Positions 1 through 9,168 of a DNA stretch of 64,000 bases are shown here, piece by piece. Made by a program: the position numbers and the translations under genes. Within the stretch, counting starts at the first letter, position 1. Each line of letters begins with the position of its first letter. The notes under the pieces were generated by a model. That model did no database searches and was not told the origin of the DNA. It was given only the letters and a program-made list of their open reading frames with translations. Source of the stretch: Bog-473 sp963754445 (lineage in GTDB: Bacteria; Actinomycetota; Acidimicrobiia; Acidimicrobiales; RAAP-2); assembly GCA_963754445.1 (NCBI GenBank), contig CAVWFT010000001.1, forward strand, positions 2,170,001 through 2,234,000. The letters run 5' to 3'.

Positions 1-545
1 TCGGCGAGGAGCAATTCCACCGCGCCATCGGGCAGCACGGTCGAGAACGATCGCTGGATCACGTCGATGACCTCGGGCTCCCCACCGGCCATGTCCAGCG
101 CATTGGCCAGCCGGCTCTCGAACTCCGAGCGCTGACCCTGCGCATCACGGATGGCGGCTTCGTTGGCCGCCACGCCGAGCGCCTCGGTGAGCTCGTTCGT
201 GAGGCCCCGCACCTTCTCGTCGGACTGCAGCTGCTGGCGGTCGCTCCAGACCACCAGGAGGATGATCACCGGGAAGGTCATGACCAGGAAGATCCCGGTC
301 GAAATGAGGATGCTGGCGAATCCCGACGAGACGGCGTTCCCCAGCATCATGGCGGGAATGGCCAGCCCCGAACAGAAGACGACGCCGATGACGGCGCTGA
401 GAAAGCGGAGCCGCCTGCCTTTCGCCGCCTCGCCCTGCCATTCCTCTTCGGTCACCATCCCCGCGGTTTCCCCCTCCCGCTCGGTCCCGTCGGCGACACG
501 AGAGTCGCCCGGGACCGGCGCGCGCCGGATTTCCGGGTATCTCAT
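1..545 (-). CDS. Two-span membrane signalling protein, C-terminus cut off by window edge
   Basis: A 181-codon reading frame runs leftwards off the window, so the C-terminus is missing. The ATG at 545 has GGAG just upstream; an internal ATG at residue 30 is also possible. Residues 1-45 are polar and cytosolic. Two hydrophobic segments follow at about 46-66 and 74-99, then a charged helical stretch (SDEKVRGLTNELTEAL) that looks like a coiled-coil linker. The last visible part (ALDMAGGEPEVIDVIQRSF, then LPDGAVELLLAD) resembles the start of a GAF-like sensor, as found in actinobacterial diguanylate cyclases or histidine kinases. I infer a membrane-bound signalling protein; the output domain lies outside the window. 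Confidence 0.6.
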   Translation of the reverse strand, partial: MRYPEIRRAPVPGDSRVADGTEREGETAGMVTEEEWQGEAAKGRRLRFLSAVIGVVFCSGLAIPAMMLGNAVSSGFASILISTGIFLVMTFPVIILLVVWSDRQQLQSDEKVRGLTNELTEALGVAANEAAIRDAQGQRSEFESRLANALDMAGGEPEVIDVIQRSFSTVLPDGAVELLLA

Positions 546-662
546 CGTCTCCAAAGCACTGGACGATTAGACAAGGCGGCCGGCCCGCAACCGGGCTGCA
601 CCTCGTCAATCCCCGTTGGAGGGAGAGGTCGGCCCGAGTCGGTGGAGAGGACCCAGGAACGA

Positions 663-773
663 CTACTCGGGCTCGTCCTCTCCCGACCACGAACTCGGGG
701 GATCGCTGGCCGGGAACGACTCCCGGGAGGCCTCGTCGTCGGGCACTTCGATCTCATCCGGGGAATCAGTCAT
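663..773 (-). CDS. Small conserved acidic protein with SFPASDPPS motif (36 aa)
   Basis: This 36-residue protein starts MTDSPDEIEVPDDEASRE and contains SFPASDPPSSW. The 'SFPASDPP' motif marks a widespread family of very short acidic bacterial proteins of unknown function. The ATG at 773 follows a purine-rich GAGGGCGAGA stretch, and the stop is TAG at 663-665. It lies upstream of and divergent from ligD. No membrane segment or cysteine is present. The motif match makes a real gene likely despite the length; the role is unknown. Confidence 0.6.
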   Translation of the reverse strand: MTDSPDEIEVPDDEASRESFPASDPPSSWSGEDEPE

Positions 774-799
774 TCTCGCCCTCGGTCTCGTTTTGCGTT

Positions 800-3269
800 G
801 TGCAGTCAAACCTAGTGGCCGTGCGTAAGAGTGGTGGCGTGGCCCCGAAGCCCAAGCAGCCGAAGGATGTCGAAGCGCTCAGCACCTACCGGGCCAAACG
901 AGATCCGGGGAAGACCCCCGAGCCCATGGGCGACGCCGATCCGATCCGGGAAGGCCCTCCGCGCTTCGTGATCCAGGAGCACCACGCCCGGGCCCTGCAC
1001 TGGGACCTCCGGCTCGAACGGGCCGGCGTGCTCGCCTCGTGGGCCCTCCCCAAGGGATTGCCCGAGGATCCCAGGCGCAACCACTTGGCGGTGCACACCG
1101 AGGACCACCCCCTCGAGTACGCCACCTTCTCGGGCCAGATCCCGGCCGGCGAGTACGGAGCCGGCAGCATGACCATCTGGGATCAGGGCACCTACGAGAC
1201 CGAGAAGTGGTCCGACCGTGAGGTGAAGTTCGTGCTGCACGGAGCCCGCGGCTCCGGCTCCTTCGTGCTCTTTCAGACCGACGGCAAGAACTGGATGATC
1301 CACCGGCACGGCGACGCCGCACACGTCGATCCCGTTCCCACGACGGTCAAGCCGATGCTCGCCACCCCGGGGAGGCTGCCGGAGGGCCGCCAGACCTGGA
1401 CCTACGAAGTGAAGTGGGACGGGGCGCGCACCGTCGCCTTCATCGAGGGTGGGCGGGTCAAGCTGCAGAGTCGGAGTCAGCGAGACGTGACCGCGATGTT
1501 CCCCGAGCTGGCTCACATGGGTGAGTTCCTCGGCATGTCGGCGCTCGTCCTCGACGGGGAGGTGGTGGCCTTCGGCGACGATGGCCGGCCGAGCTTCGCC
1601 CGCCTGCAGAACCGGCTGCACCTCTCCGACCCGAAGGAGGCCCGGCGTCGAGCGTCGAGCGACCCGGTGCAGTTCATCGCCTTCGACATCCTCTACGCGG
1701 ACGGCCGATCCCTGATGGGCGACAGCTACGACGAACGACGGAGCCGGCTGGAGGCGCTGGCCTTCTCGGGCACCAACTTCACGACGACCGAATGCTTCCG
1801 GGACGTCTCGGGCAAGGACGTTCTCCGCGCCACCACCGACAACGGACTCGAGGGAGTGATCGCCAAACGTCGCGACTCGACCTACCGACCCGGTCGCCGC
1901 GTCGGCGAATGGGTCAAGGTCAAGGTCGTGACCACCCAGGACGTGGTCATCGGGGGCTGGACCGACGGCAAAGGTGGGCGCGGCGCCAGCCTCGGTTCCC
2001 TCCTGCTCGGCATACCCGGCGCCGACGGCCTCGACTACGTGGGAAAGGTCGGCACGGGTTTCGACGAGCGGGCCCTGCGGACGATCATGGAGCAGCTGGA
2101 CCAACGTCGTACCCGCACGAATCCCTTCGGCCAGTCGATCACCGATGCCGAAGCCAAGGGGGCGCACTACGTCAGGCCGGGTCTCGTGGGAGAGGTCGGC
2201 TACGCCGAGTGGACGCCCGGGGGCCGCCTCCGCCATCCCACCTGGCGCGGACTGCGCCCGGACCTGACGCCGGCCGACGTCCGTCGTGACTCCGACACAC
2301 TTCCTTCGAGCGACGAGGAGCCGCCGGTGCCCGAGCCAAGACCCAAAGCCACCACGCGGGCGTCGTCCAAAGCCGACTCGCAGCGAGTGCGTGTCGGTGA
2401 CCGCGAGCTGACGGTCACGAACCTCGACAAGGTGCTCTTTCCCGAAACCGGCTTCACCAAGGGCCAGCTGATCGACTACTACGCCCGCATCGCCCCCGTG
2501 ATGCTGCCGCACCTGGCGGGCCGTCCCCTGACGATGAAGCGCTTCCCCGATGGTGTCGAGGGAAAATTCTTCTTCGAGAAGCACGTTCCCTCCCACGCGC
2601 CGCGCTGGGTGAAGACGGTCACGCTTCCGTCGGACCGGCAAGGTGAGATCACCTATGCGGTCGTGGGCGATCTGCCCACGCTCATCTGGGCGGCCAACCT
2701 CGGCACCATCGAGTTCCACGTCCCGCTCTGGCAGAAAGGTGGGCGCCGCAAGCTCCCTGCCGATCCCGACCTGATGGTCTTCGACCTCGACCCGGGCGAG
2801 GGCACCACCATCGTCGAGTGCTGCGCCGTGGCCGAGCTGATCGTGGAGGCACTGGGCGAGAGCCACGGGGAGGTCTTCGCCAAGACGAGTGGTCAGAAGG
2901 GCCTCCAGCTGTACTGCTCGGTACCGGGCGCGCGCGAGCTGGGACGCCGTCCGCGACGAGGCCCATGACCTGGCCCGCCGGCTCGAGTCCGAGCATCGTG
3001 ACCTGGTCGTTTCCGTGATGCGCAAGGAGCTCCGTCGCGGGCGGGTGCTCATCGACTGGAGTCAGAACCACCCGGCCAAGACCACGATCGGCGTCTACTC
3101 GGTCAGGGCCGCCCCGCGGCCCACGGTGTCGACGCCGGTGACGCTGGCCGAGGTCGCACGCTGCGCCCGGACCGGCGACCACGAGCTTCTCCGCTTCGAG
3201 ACCGAGGAGGTGTTGGCCCGGGTGGCCCGGGACGGAGACCTGTTCGCCGGTCTCGGTCCCAGTGCCTGA
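800..3269 (+). CDS. ligD: ATP-dependent DNA ligase D (PE-LIG-POL), apparent +1 frameshift near 2930-2937
   Basis: LigD repairs double-strand breaks by non-homologous end joining, normally with Ku (not in this window). Domains run in Pseudomonas-like order. The 3'-phosphoesterase spans about 55-170, with EHHARALHWDLRLE holding the metal-binding histidines and aspartate. The ligase spans about 185-490, with catalytic Lys205 in EVKWDGAR. The polymerase/primase starts near 535, with metal ligands DLD at 662-664 in VFDLDPGEG. The frame closes at 2968, but the missing polymerase C-terminus (SWDAVRDEAHDLARRLE onward) continues in another frame to 3269. One extra base in the GC run gcgcgcgag explains this; corrected length is about 822 residues, normal for the family. 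GTG starts at 800, 815 and 821 are all possible. Confidence 0.9.
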
Positions 3270-3272
3270 CCG

Positions 3273-4345
3273 TCAGCGGCTCGCCTTCACGCGTCGGATC
3301 ACCTCGTCGACGACCTCGGACGTCGTGGCCTCACCACCGAGGTCGAAGGTGCGGATGCCGTCGCGCGCCGCGCCGAGCGTTGCCTCGCGGAGACTGCTCC
3401 CGCGGCCTGCACGGCGCGGTCACCCTTGGCCGCCTGGTCCAGGACGGCGCCACAGGCGAGGAGCATTGCCATCGGATTGGCGACGTTCTTGCCGAACAGC
3501 GACGGGGCGGTTCCATGCGGTGCTTCCGCCATGGCGACCGTCGGCTGCAGATCGTCGTCGAGGGCGAGCAGCATCGATTCCGCGCCGGCGATCGAGCCGA
3601 AGAGCGCCAGGACGAGATCCGAGATGCAGTCGCCGTCTCGGTTGAGGGCCGGAACGACGAGCGTCTGCGCGCTGGACTCGGTGAGAAGTCCGGCATACGC
3701 CGCGTCGATCAGGGTGGGTCGGTACGGGACCGCCGGATGGCGGGCGGCGGCCGCGTCCATCTCCTCCTTCAACATGCCCTCGTAGATCGTCGAGACGGTC
3801 CATTTCGGTCCGCCGTAGACACACCCGTCCAGATCGATCGCGGCCCGAAAGGCGTACTCGGCCACAGACCGGCAGACCGACCGGTCGATCCGCTCCGTCC
3901 GCCAGGCCTGCTCGGACGCGTCGCCCGACGTCCCGACCCGTCCCTCCTCGGCACCGTAGGCATCGCCGACGGCCATGCGCACCACCACGATGGGATGGAC
4001 CACGGGGGCCAGGGGGGAGACTCCCGGGATGCGCCGACCGGTGCGGACGATCACCGAACCCCCGATGCCCTCACGGAGGATCCGGTTGGGGCTGCCCACG
4101 TCGCCGGTGATCTCGGGGGTGATGGTGGCGGCTTTGAGACCCAGCCCGGCCCGGCGCATGGCCGCGGCGGCGTCGTGCACGACGGCATTGCTCGTACGCC
4201 GTCGATTGGCCAACGACAGATCGAAGCGAACCAGTTCGAGCTCGAGTCCCAGCACCGAGGGGTCGAGAACACGGAGCGCCTGCTCCAAGAGCTCCTGGCC
4301 TGTTTCGTCGCCTTCACAGACAACTATCTTCCGCGGCGTGGTCAC
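3273..4345 (-). CDS. Isocitrate/isopropylmalate dehydrogenase family enzyme, apparent -1 frameshift near 3389
   Basis: This is an NAD(P)-dependent beta-decarboxylating hydroxyacid dehydrogenase, about 357 residues once corrected. The N-terminus reads IVVCEGDETGQELLEQAL. The mid-region has GGPKWTVSTIYEGML, and the family's cofactor motif is HGTAPSLFGKNVANP. The frame loses homology after GDRAVQAAGAVS, and the expected ending (TFDLGGEATTSEVVDEVIRR, then a TGA at 3273-3275) lies in the next frame. One missing base in 'gcggag' near 3389 accounts for it. The GTG start at 4345 is the most upstream one before the conserved core. Whether the substrate is isocitrate, isopropylmalate or tartrate cannot be told from motifs alone. 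The gene converges on ligD with a 3-bp gap. Confidence 0.85.
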
Positions 4346-4453
4346 GAGCGCCAGGGTCGCACGAATCGGAACCCGATGCCAGGTCGCGCCACCGCGTGGA
4401 AAGTGGGCCTGACGCACGGTTGAATGGGGGAAGCCTTCTCGAGGAGTTCGAAC

Positions 4454-5164
4454 ATGAGCCGTCACGATTCGAACGAGCAGCGCGGCGAGCCCGCACCCCC
4501 GGGGACGCCCAACGCGCAGGCCCTGGGGGCGATGGCCGCTGCCGTGCAGCGGGCACGTCAGGCCCAGGAGGGTGGGCCGCCCACCCAGGCGGTCCAGATC
4601 CCGTTCGACGACGTCGAGGGGCCGGTCCCCTCCCCCGCCGCGGCGCCGTCGCCGCGGACGGGGCGCCGCGCCCGGAGCCCGTTGGAGATCGCCGTCTTCG
4701 CCGTCGCCGCGCTCGTCCTGGTGGCGGCCGGCGCACTGGCCGTGACACTCGGGACCGGCGGCGCCGGCCCGGGTCCCGGAGCACCCGAGCCCCTCGCCGT
4801 GCAGCCACACCCGGCTCACCACGCCAGGTCAGGCGCTCATCACGGTGTGGCGACCGCGCCCGCCACGACTGACACCCCGACGACCACGTTGCCCGTGGCA
4901 ACGGGCGGTCCACCGGTCATCGCCGGCCTCGAACCATCGAGCGGGACGGCCGGAGAGGCCATCGTGGTCGCCGGCACGAACTTCATGAGCGCCACGGGCC
5001 AGATCGTGGCCACCTTCAACGGTCAGGTGGCCCCCACCAGATGCCCGGCCCAGAACACCTGCAGCGTCACCGTGCCGCCCCTCTCCTCGGGTGCGCACAC
5101 GGCCCAGGTCGTCATCACGACGGCAGGCGGCATTTCGAACACGGTGACCTTCACCTACAGCTGA
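4454..5164 (+). CDS. Single-span membrane protein with extracytoplasmic IPT/TIG domain
   Basis: The ATG at 4454 is preceded by AGGAG seven bases upstream, better supported than the in-frame ATG at 4424. The polar, Pro-rich cytosolic N-terminus (about 75 residues) leads into one membrane helix near 76-98 (EIAVFAVAALVLVAAGALAV). A low-complexity Pro/His/Thr linker follows. The C-terminal ~85 residues (PVIAGLEPSSGTAGEAIVV ... GGISNTVTFTYS) have the pattern of an IPT/TIG immunoglobulin-like domain. This suggests an outward-facing adhesion or scaffold module on a membrane anchor; the partner is unknown. The 3' end overlaps the convergent MFS gene by 10 bp. Confidence 0.7.
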   Translation: MSRHDSNEQRGEPAPPGTPNAQALGAMAAAVQRARQAQEGGPPTQAVQIPFDDVEGPVPSPAAAPSPRTGRRARSPLEIAVFAVAALVLVAAGALAVTLGTGGAGPGPGAPEPLAVQPHPAHHARSGAHHGVATAPATTDTPTTTLPVATGGPPVIAGLEPSSGTAGEAIVVAGTNFMSATGQIVATFNGQVAPTRCPAQNTCSVTVPPLSSGAHTAQVVITTAGGISNTVTFTYS

Positions 5165-6480
5165 CTCGTTTCGGGCCACAGGGACTCGGGTTCGCGGCCC
5201 CGGGTCTCGGGCACCAGCCAGAAGAGACCGGCGGCCAGGGCCGACGGGAGGAACACGATGGCGGCCGCCTCGCCGAATCGATTGCCGACGTCGGCCACGG
5301 CGCCGAACACCACGAGCCCGGTCACTGCGCCCAGCACCCCCGCCACGGTCCACCAACCCACGATCGACGCCCGCACCGAGGTGGGGAAGAGCTCGGTCAG
5401 CAGCGAGCCGACCGCCGGGGCGAAGACCGAGGCCCAGAAGACACCGACGAGGTAGCCCGCGATGAGGGCCGCCTGCGAACCCGAGTAGCAGAGCACCCCG
5501 GTGACGGCGACCGCCACCAGTCCGACCGTGCAGGTGGGCCGACGGCCGATGTGATCGGCCGACCAGCGGCCCGCCAGGAGACCGATGAGTCCCGTGATCC
5601 CGGATCCGACGACCATCAACGCGGTGACGTAGCCGGCCTGGTGCAACACGTCCTGTGCGTAGAGGAACACGAAGCTGTTCGCCGGACCCGTGATCAGGGA
5701 GATGGCGAAGGCGACGAGCGCCAGGATGGCGAGGCGGCCGCGATAGCGCTTCGTGACGGCACCGAGGACGGGTGTCGGGTGGTCCGCCGCGGCTTCGGCG
5801 ACGGTGAAGCGGCTGGGCTCCTCGACCCGGCGCCGGAGCAGCACGACCGCGACCAGGGGCACGACAGCCAGTGCGAAGACACCGCGAAAGCCGAGAAAGC
5901 CGGCGGCGAGGCTGTGCACGATGGCCGAGATGCCGGCCCCGACCCCGTAGCCGGCGGCGATGAACGCGACGGCGGCCGCACGATCACGCGACGACGTCTC
6001 CTCGGCCGCCATGACCTCGGCCAGGCCGTTCGTCGCGCTCAACAAGGGGCGACCGCAGGCGAAGATGACGACGAACCACCAATAGCCCGGACTCGCTGCG
6101 GCCACGACGGTCATCGCCAGTCCGGCGATCGTCACGGCGAGGATCACCCGCCGCCGACCCAGTCGATCGGCGATACCGATGAGAGGAAGACTGCCCAACG
6201 ACGCGAGCCGGATGAAGGCCAGCCCGATGCCCAAACTGGTCCCGGAGAGACCGACCTTGTCCGCGATGGACGATCCCGATGCCAGATGGCCGAGCTGTCG
6301 GGACACGTCGCCCAGGGCGGAGACGACGCCGAACTGTCCGAAGCCCGACGCCAGCGCGATCAGGGCGATGACGACCACCGACGGATCGGACCATCGATGC
6401 AGCTCCAGCGATGGTGACCCTCGGGTGTCCCCCGATTCGGGTGGGTCCGAGACCGGGGGCGGCACGGCTGGTCCGCTCAA
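5155..6480 (-). CDS. Major facilitator superfamily transporter
   Basis: A 441-residue integral membrane protein with about 12 hydrophobic helices in two halves. GIADRLGRRRVILAV after helix 2 is the MFS loop 2-3 signature (G-x3-D-x2-G-R-R), and GRWSADHIGRRPT is the equivalent in the second half. PETRGREPESLWPE near the C-terminus resembles the PETKG-type end of the sugar/metabolite porter subfamily. The start is a TTG at 6480 without a strong ribosome-binding site, so the first ~30 residues are uncertain. The substrate cannot be assigned. It converges on the TIG-domain gene with a 10-bp overlap. Confidence 0.85.
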   Translation of the reverse strand: MSGPAVPPPVSDPPESGDTRGSPSLELHRWSDPSVVVIALIALASGFGQFGVVSALGDVSRQLGHLASGSSIADKVGLSGTSLGIGLAFIRLASLGSLPLIGIADRLGRRRVILAVTIAGLAMTVVAAASPGYWWFVVIFACGRPLLSATNGLAEVMAAEETSSRDRAAAVAFIAAGYGVGAGISAIVHSLAAGFLGFRGVFALAVVPLVAVVLLRRRVEEPSRFTVAEAAADHPTPVLGAVTKRYRGRLAILALVAFAISLITGPANSFVFLYAQDVLHQAGYVTALMVVGSGITGLIGLLAGRWSADHIGRRPTCTVGLVAVAVTGVLCYSGSQAALIAGYLVGVFWASVFAPAVGSLLTELFPTSVRASIVGWWTVAGVLGAVTGLVVFGAVADVGNRFGEAAAIVFLPSALAAGLFWLVPETRGREPESLWPETSQL

Positions 6481-6741
6481 TGGTCAGGATCGCCGACGAT
6501 CGACCGTCCCGGTCCCATCGTGTCTCGAGGCCGGGGCGACGTCTCCGGCAGGGTCGCCCACGTCGACCGTTCCTGCCTCGCCGCCGTGGACACCTCATGA
6601 TTCTCCACCCTTTGGACAGCCACCCGAGCGCGCCATCGCCTGACCAGGCCACCGGTCCACCCCGCGGCGGGTCGCTCCCCGCCCACTGCACCGAGTCGTG
6701 CGACGATGAGGACCCGCAATTGTCGGACGACAGGAGCCGCT

Positions 6742-7023
6742 GTGGACGCGCCGGAGAAACTCAACAGCCACCAGAAGGACACCTTGGCCCATGTCTTCAG
6801 GCACCCGCTCAGCCACAACATCGAGTGGCACTCCATTCTCTCGTTGCTCAGCGCCGTCGGCACGGTCGGCGAGACCCACAAGGGAAAGGTCCTCGTCACG
6901 CTGGCGGGCGCCACCGAGACGTTCGATCCCTCCCGCGAAAAGGACATCGACGCTGACCAGCTGACCAATCTGCGCCGACTCCTCCGCAAGGGTGGCTACG
7001 GTCCCGAGGACGGCTCGCCCTAG
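6742..7023 (+). CDS. Small conserved protein of unknown function (93 aa)
   Basis: GTG at 6742 is preferred because AGGAG ends five bases upstream; an ATG at 6706 would add 12 unlikely residues. The protein begins with a helix (EKLNSHQKDTLAHVF), then HNIEWHSILSLLSAVGTV, a short beta pair (KVLVTLAGATETF), and ends in a basic helix (ADQLTNLRRLLRKGGY). Similar small actinobacterial proteins exist without a known role. The helix-beta-helix order and 'HNIEWHSILSLL ... LRRLLRKGGY' recall the HicA/dsRBD-like fold, but this comparison is weak. No partner antitoxin is adjacent. Confidence 0.65.
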   Translation: MDAPEKLNSHQKDTLAHVFRHPLSHNIEWHSILSLLSAVGTVGETHKGKVLVTLAGATETFDPSREKDIDADQLTNLRRLLRKGGYGPEDGSP

Positions 7024-7081
7024 CCGCACCCTCGCCCCCGTCCCGGCGCGCCAAACTGTCGGGCGTGAGACGGCGAGCCTG

Positions 7082-7969
7082 ATGTCGGACCTCGTGTTAG
7101 CGGCCGACATCGGAGGCACCCAGATGCGGGCCGCGCTCGTGGACGAGGGTGGAGCGATCGTGGTCAAGCGTTCCGAACCGACGCCCGCCCATGCCGATGC
7201 GCCCGCCGCGCTCATGGAGCTGGTCCAGCGTGTCGCCACCGGCCAGAGCGGAGCCTCCCATGCCGTGGTGGGCCTGCCCGGCGCGGTCGACTACACCACC
7301 GGAACCCTGCTCTGGGCGCCGAACCTCCCCGCACGCTGGCCCCACCTCCTCTCTGCCGCCGCGCTCTCCGCCGGCCTGGACCTCCCCGTGCGGGTGGCGA
7401 ACGATGCCGATCTGGCCGCGGTCGGCGAGGCCTGGTTCGGCGCCGCGATCGGCGCGCCCGACATGGCGTACCTGACGGTGTCCACGGGAATCGGCGCGGG
7501 CGTGGTCGAGCAGGGCCACCTGGTGCGCGGGATCCGCTCCGTGGGTGAGCTCGGCCACACGGTCATCGACTGGCGGGCCTGGCAACAGGGCGCGCCGAGC
7601 ACGATCGAGGAGCTGGGTTCGGGCAGCGGACTCGCCCGCCTGGCCCGGGAGTCCGGTCTCGGGGACCTCGATGCCCACGCCGTGGAGGTGGCGGCGCAGC
7701 AGGGTGATCCGCGCGCCATCGTCATCTGGAACGATGCCGTCGCCGCCGGTGCGATCGCCGTCACCAACCTGGTCATGTCCTTCTATCCGGGCACCGTGGT
7801 GATCGGTGGCGGCATGGGACGGAGACGCTCCTACTTCGACGCCGTCAAGAGCCTGGTCGACTCCCGCCTCGATCACTACCTCGAGCGACTGGCGATCCAC
7901 CCCGCCGCCCTCGGCGACGACGCGGGGCTCATCGGTGCAGCCGCCTGGGAACGAGCCAACCCATCATGA
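7082..7969 (+). CDS. ROK-family sugar kinase-like protein lacking the zinc motif
   Basis: A 295-residue actin-fold kinase of the ROK family. The phosphate-binding loop is ADIGGTQMR, the catalytic aspartate lies in VANDADLAAVGEAW, and the second ATP loop is STGIGAGVV. The substrate-binding ExGH is kept in GELGHTVIDW. Canonical ROK enzymes continue with the zinc site CxCGxxGC; here that stretch reads DWRAWQQGAPSTIEELGSG, with no cysteine. Either this branch lost zinc, or the sugar site is altered. The next gene starts inside the stop codon (ATGA), so the product is probably coupled to the sugar-binding protein. The start MSDLVLAADIGGT at 7082 is where family alignment begins. Confidence 0.82.
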   Translation: MSDLVLAADIGGTQMRAALVDEGGAIVVKRSEPTPAHADAPAALMELVQRVATGQSGASHAVVGLPGAVDYTTGTLLWAPNLPARWPHLLSAAALSAGLDLPVRVANDADLAAVGEAWFGAAIGAPDMAYLTVSTGIGAGVVEQGHLVRGIRSVGELGHTVIDWRAWQQGAPSTIEELGSGSGLARLARESGLGDLDAHAVEVAAQQGDPRAIVIWNDAVAAGAIAVTNLVMSFYPGTVVIGGGMGRRRSYFDAVKSLVDSRLDHYLERLAIHPAALGDDAGLIGAAAWERANPS

Positions 7970-9168
7970 GGCGCACCCGACCCCGGGCCGGGAGCATGCT
8001 CGCCCGCGCCGCGCTGGTCACGATCTCGTGCCTGGTGGTGAGCCAGGGCCTGACGACGGCCGTCGGTGTGGCGACCCAGCCGGCTCGGCGTCCGTCGCGG
8101 GTCTCGGCCGCCGACTTCACCGACGCCACCTCCACCATGGACCAGTTCCGGGAGCTGGCGGCGGAGGGCAGCGGGAAGGTGGCCGTGATCCTGCCCGATG
8201 CCGCGGTGGCGGCGCTCGACGGAGCCGACTTCGCCAGGGCGTTCAGGGCGGCCGGGCTCGGGACCTCCCAGGTCGCCGTGCAGGACGCAGGCGGCAGCGA
8301 TGCGGCGCAGTTCGCCGATGCGCAGCACGACGTCACCGGCGGAGCCCGGGTGCTGGTCCTGGACCCGATCAACTCGGGGGTGGGCACGCAGATCGAGGCC
8401 TACGCGCAGGGCGCCGGCGTCGAGACCATCGACTTCGACGAACTGTCGCTCGGCGGGAGCCGGGCCTACTTCGTCGGCTACGACGATGTGGCGGCCGGGC
8501 GCCTGCTCCTCCAGGGTCTCGCCGGCTGTCTCGCCGCCCGGCACGTCCGGAACCCGCACATCGTCGTGATGCCGGGTCCGGCCGACGACGGGACCGCCGC
8601 CGCGATGGCCGAGGGGTACGAGCCCGCCCTCCGGGCCTTGGTCCGGCGCCGGCACTGGGTCGTCGTGGCCCAGACCGTCGGGACGGGGGATCCGACCACG
8701 GCGGCCAGCGAGTTCCAAGCCGTCTACGAGGAGGCGCACGGGGTCAACGCGGTGCTCGACTCCGACGACGCCACCGCGGGCGCCGTGATCGAAGACCTCC
8801 ATGGTCTCCATGTGGCACCCGGGACGGTCCCGACGACGGGCTCCGGCGCCACCCTGGCCGGCCTGCAGCAGACCCTCGAGGGCGCGCAGTGCGGGACGAT
8901 CTACTCGCCACCGGCCCGCGAGGCGCAGGAGGCGGCCGCCCTGGCCCTGTACCTGCGCGCGCACGTTCGACCGCCCTCGAGCCTGGTCAACGCGAACACC
9001 GACGACGCCATGGCGGGTGTCTCGGTGCCGTCCGTCCTCGTCAACCCGCAATGGGTCACGACGGCCAACATGGCGACCACGGTCGTCAAGAACGGCGATG
9101 TCGCGGCAGCACGACTGTGTGCCGGCGTCTACGAGAGGAAATGCGCGGCCGCGGGGATCAAGCCATGA
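7966..9168 (+). CDS. Exported sugar-binding protein (periplasmic-binding-protein type I, XylF/RbsB-like)
   Basis: A 400-residue exported protein. The N-terminus has arginines, then a hydrophobic core (ARAALVTISCLVVSQGL), consistent with a signal peptide or uncleaved anchor. The body follows the RbsB/XylF fold: KVAVILPDAAVAALDGADFARAF, then ARVLVLDPINSGVGTQIEAYA, then FVGYDDVAAGRLL and VNAVLDSDDATAGAVIEDL. No lipobox is seen. It overlaps the ROK gene (ATGA) and the next beta-propeller gene (ATGA). No ABC permease or ATPase lies nearby, so it either works with a transporter encoded elsewhere or acts as a sensor component. Ligand unknown, probably a sugar. Confidence 0.8.
   Translation: MRRTRPRAGSMLARAALVTISCLVVSQGLTTAVGVATQPARRPSRVSAADFTDATSTMDQFRELAAEGSGKVAVILPDAAVAALDGADFARAFRAAGLGTSQVAVQDAGGSDAAQFADAQHDVTGGARVLVLDPINSGVGTQIEAYAQGAGVETIDFDELSLGGSRAYFVGYDDVAAGRLLLQGLAGCLAARHVRNPHIVVMPGPADDGTAAAMAEGYEPALRALVRRRHWVVVAQTVGTGDPTTAASEFQAVYEEAHGVNAVLDSDDATAGAVIEDLHGLHVAPGTVPTTGSGATLAGLQQTLEGAQCGTIYSPPAREAQEAAALALYLRAHVRPPSSLVNANTDDAMAGVSVPSVLVNPQWVTTANMATTVVKNGDVAAARLCAGVYERKCAAAGIKP

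Noticed and set aside
812..3052. Long open frame on the minus strand opposite ligD (746 codons)
   Set aside because: Low-complexity Arg/Gly/His composition; the opposite strand has all LigD motifs. It is a high-GC shadow.
6742..7023. Small protein as a HicA toxin
   Set aside because: Fold similarity is vague and no HicB partner is adjacent.
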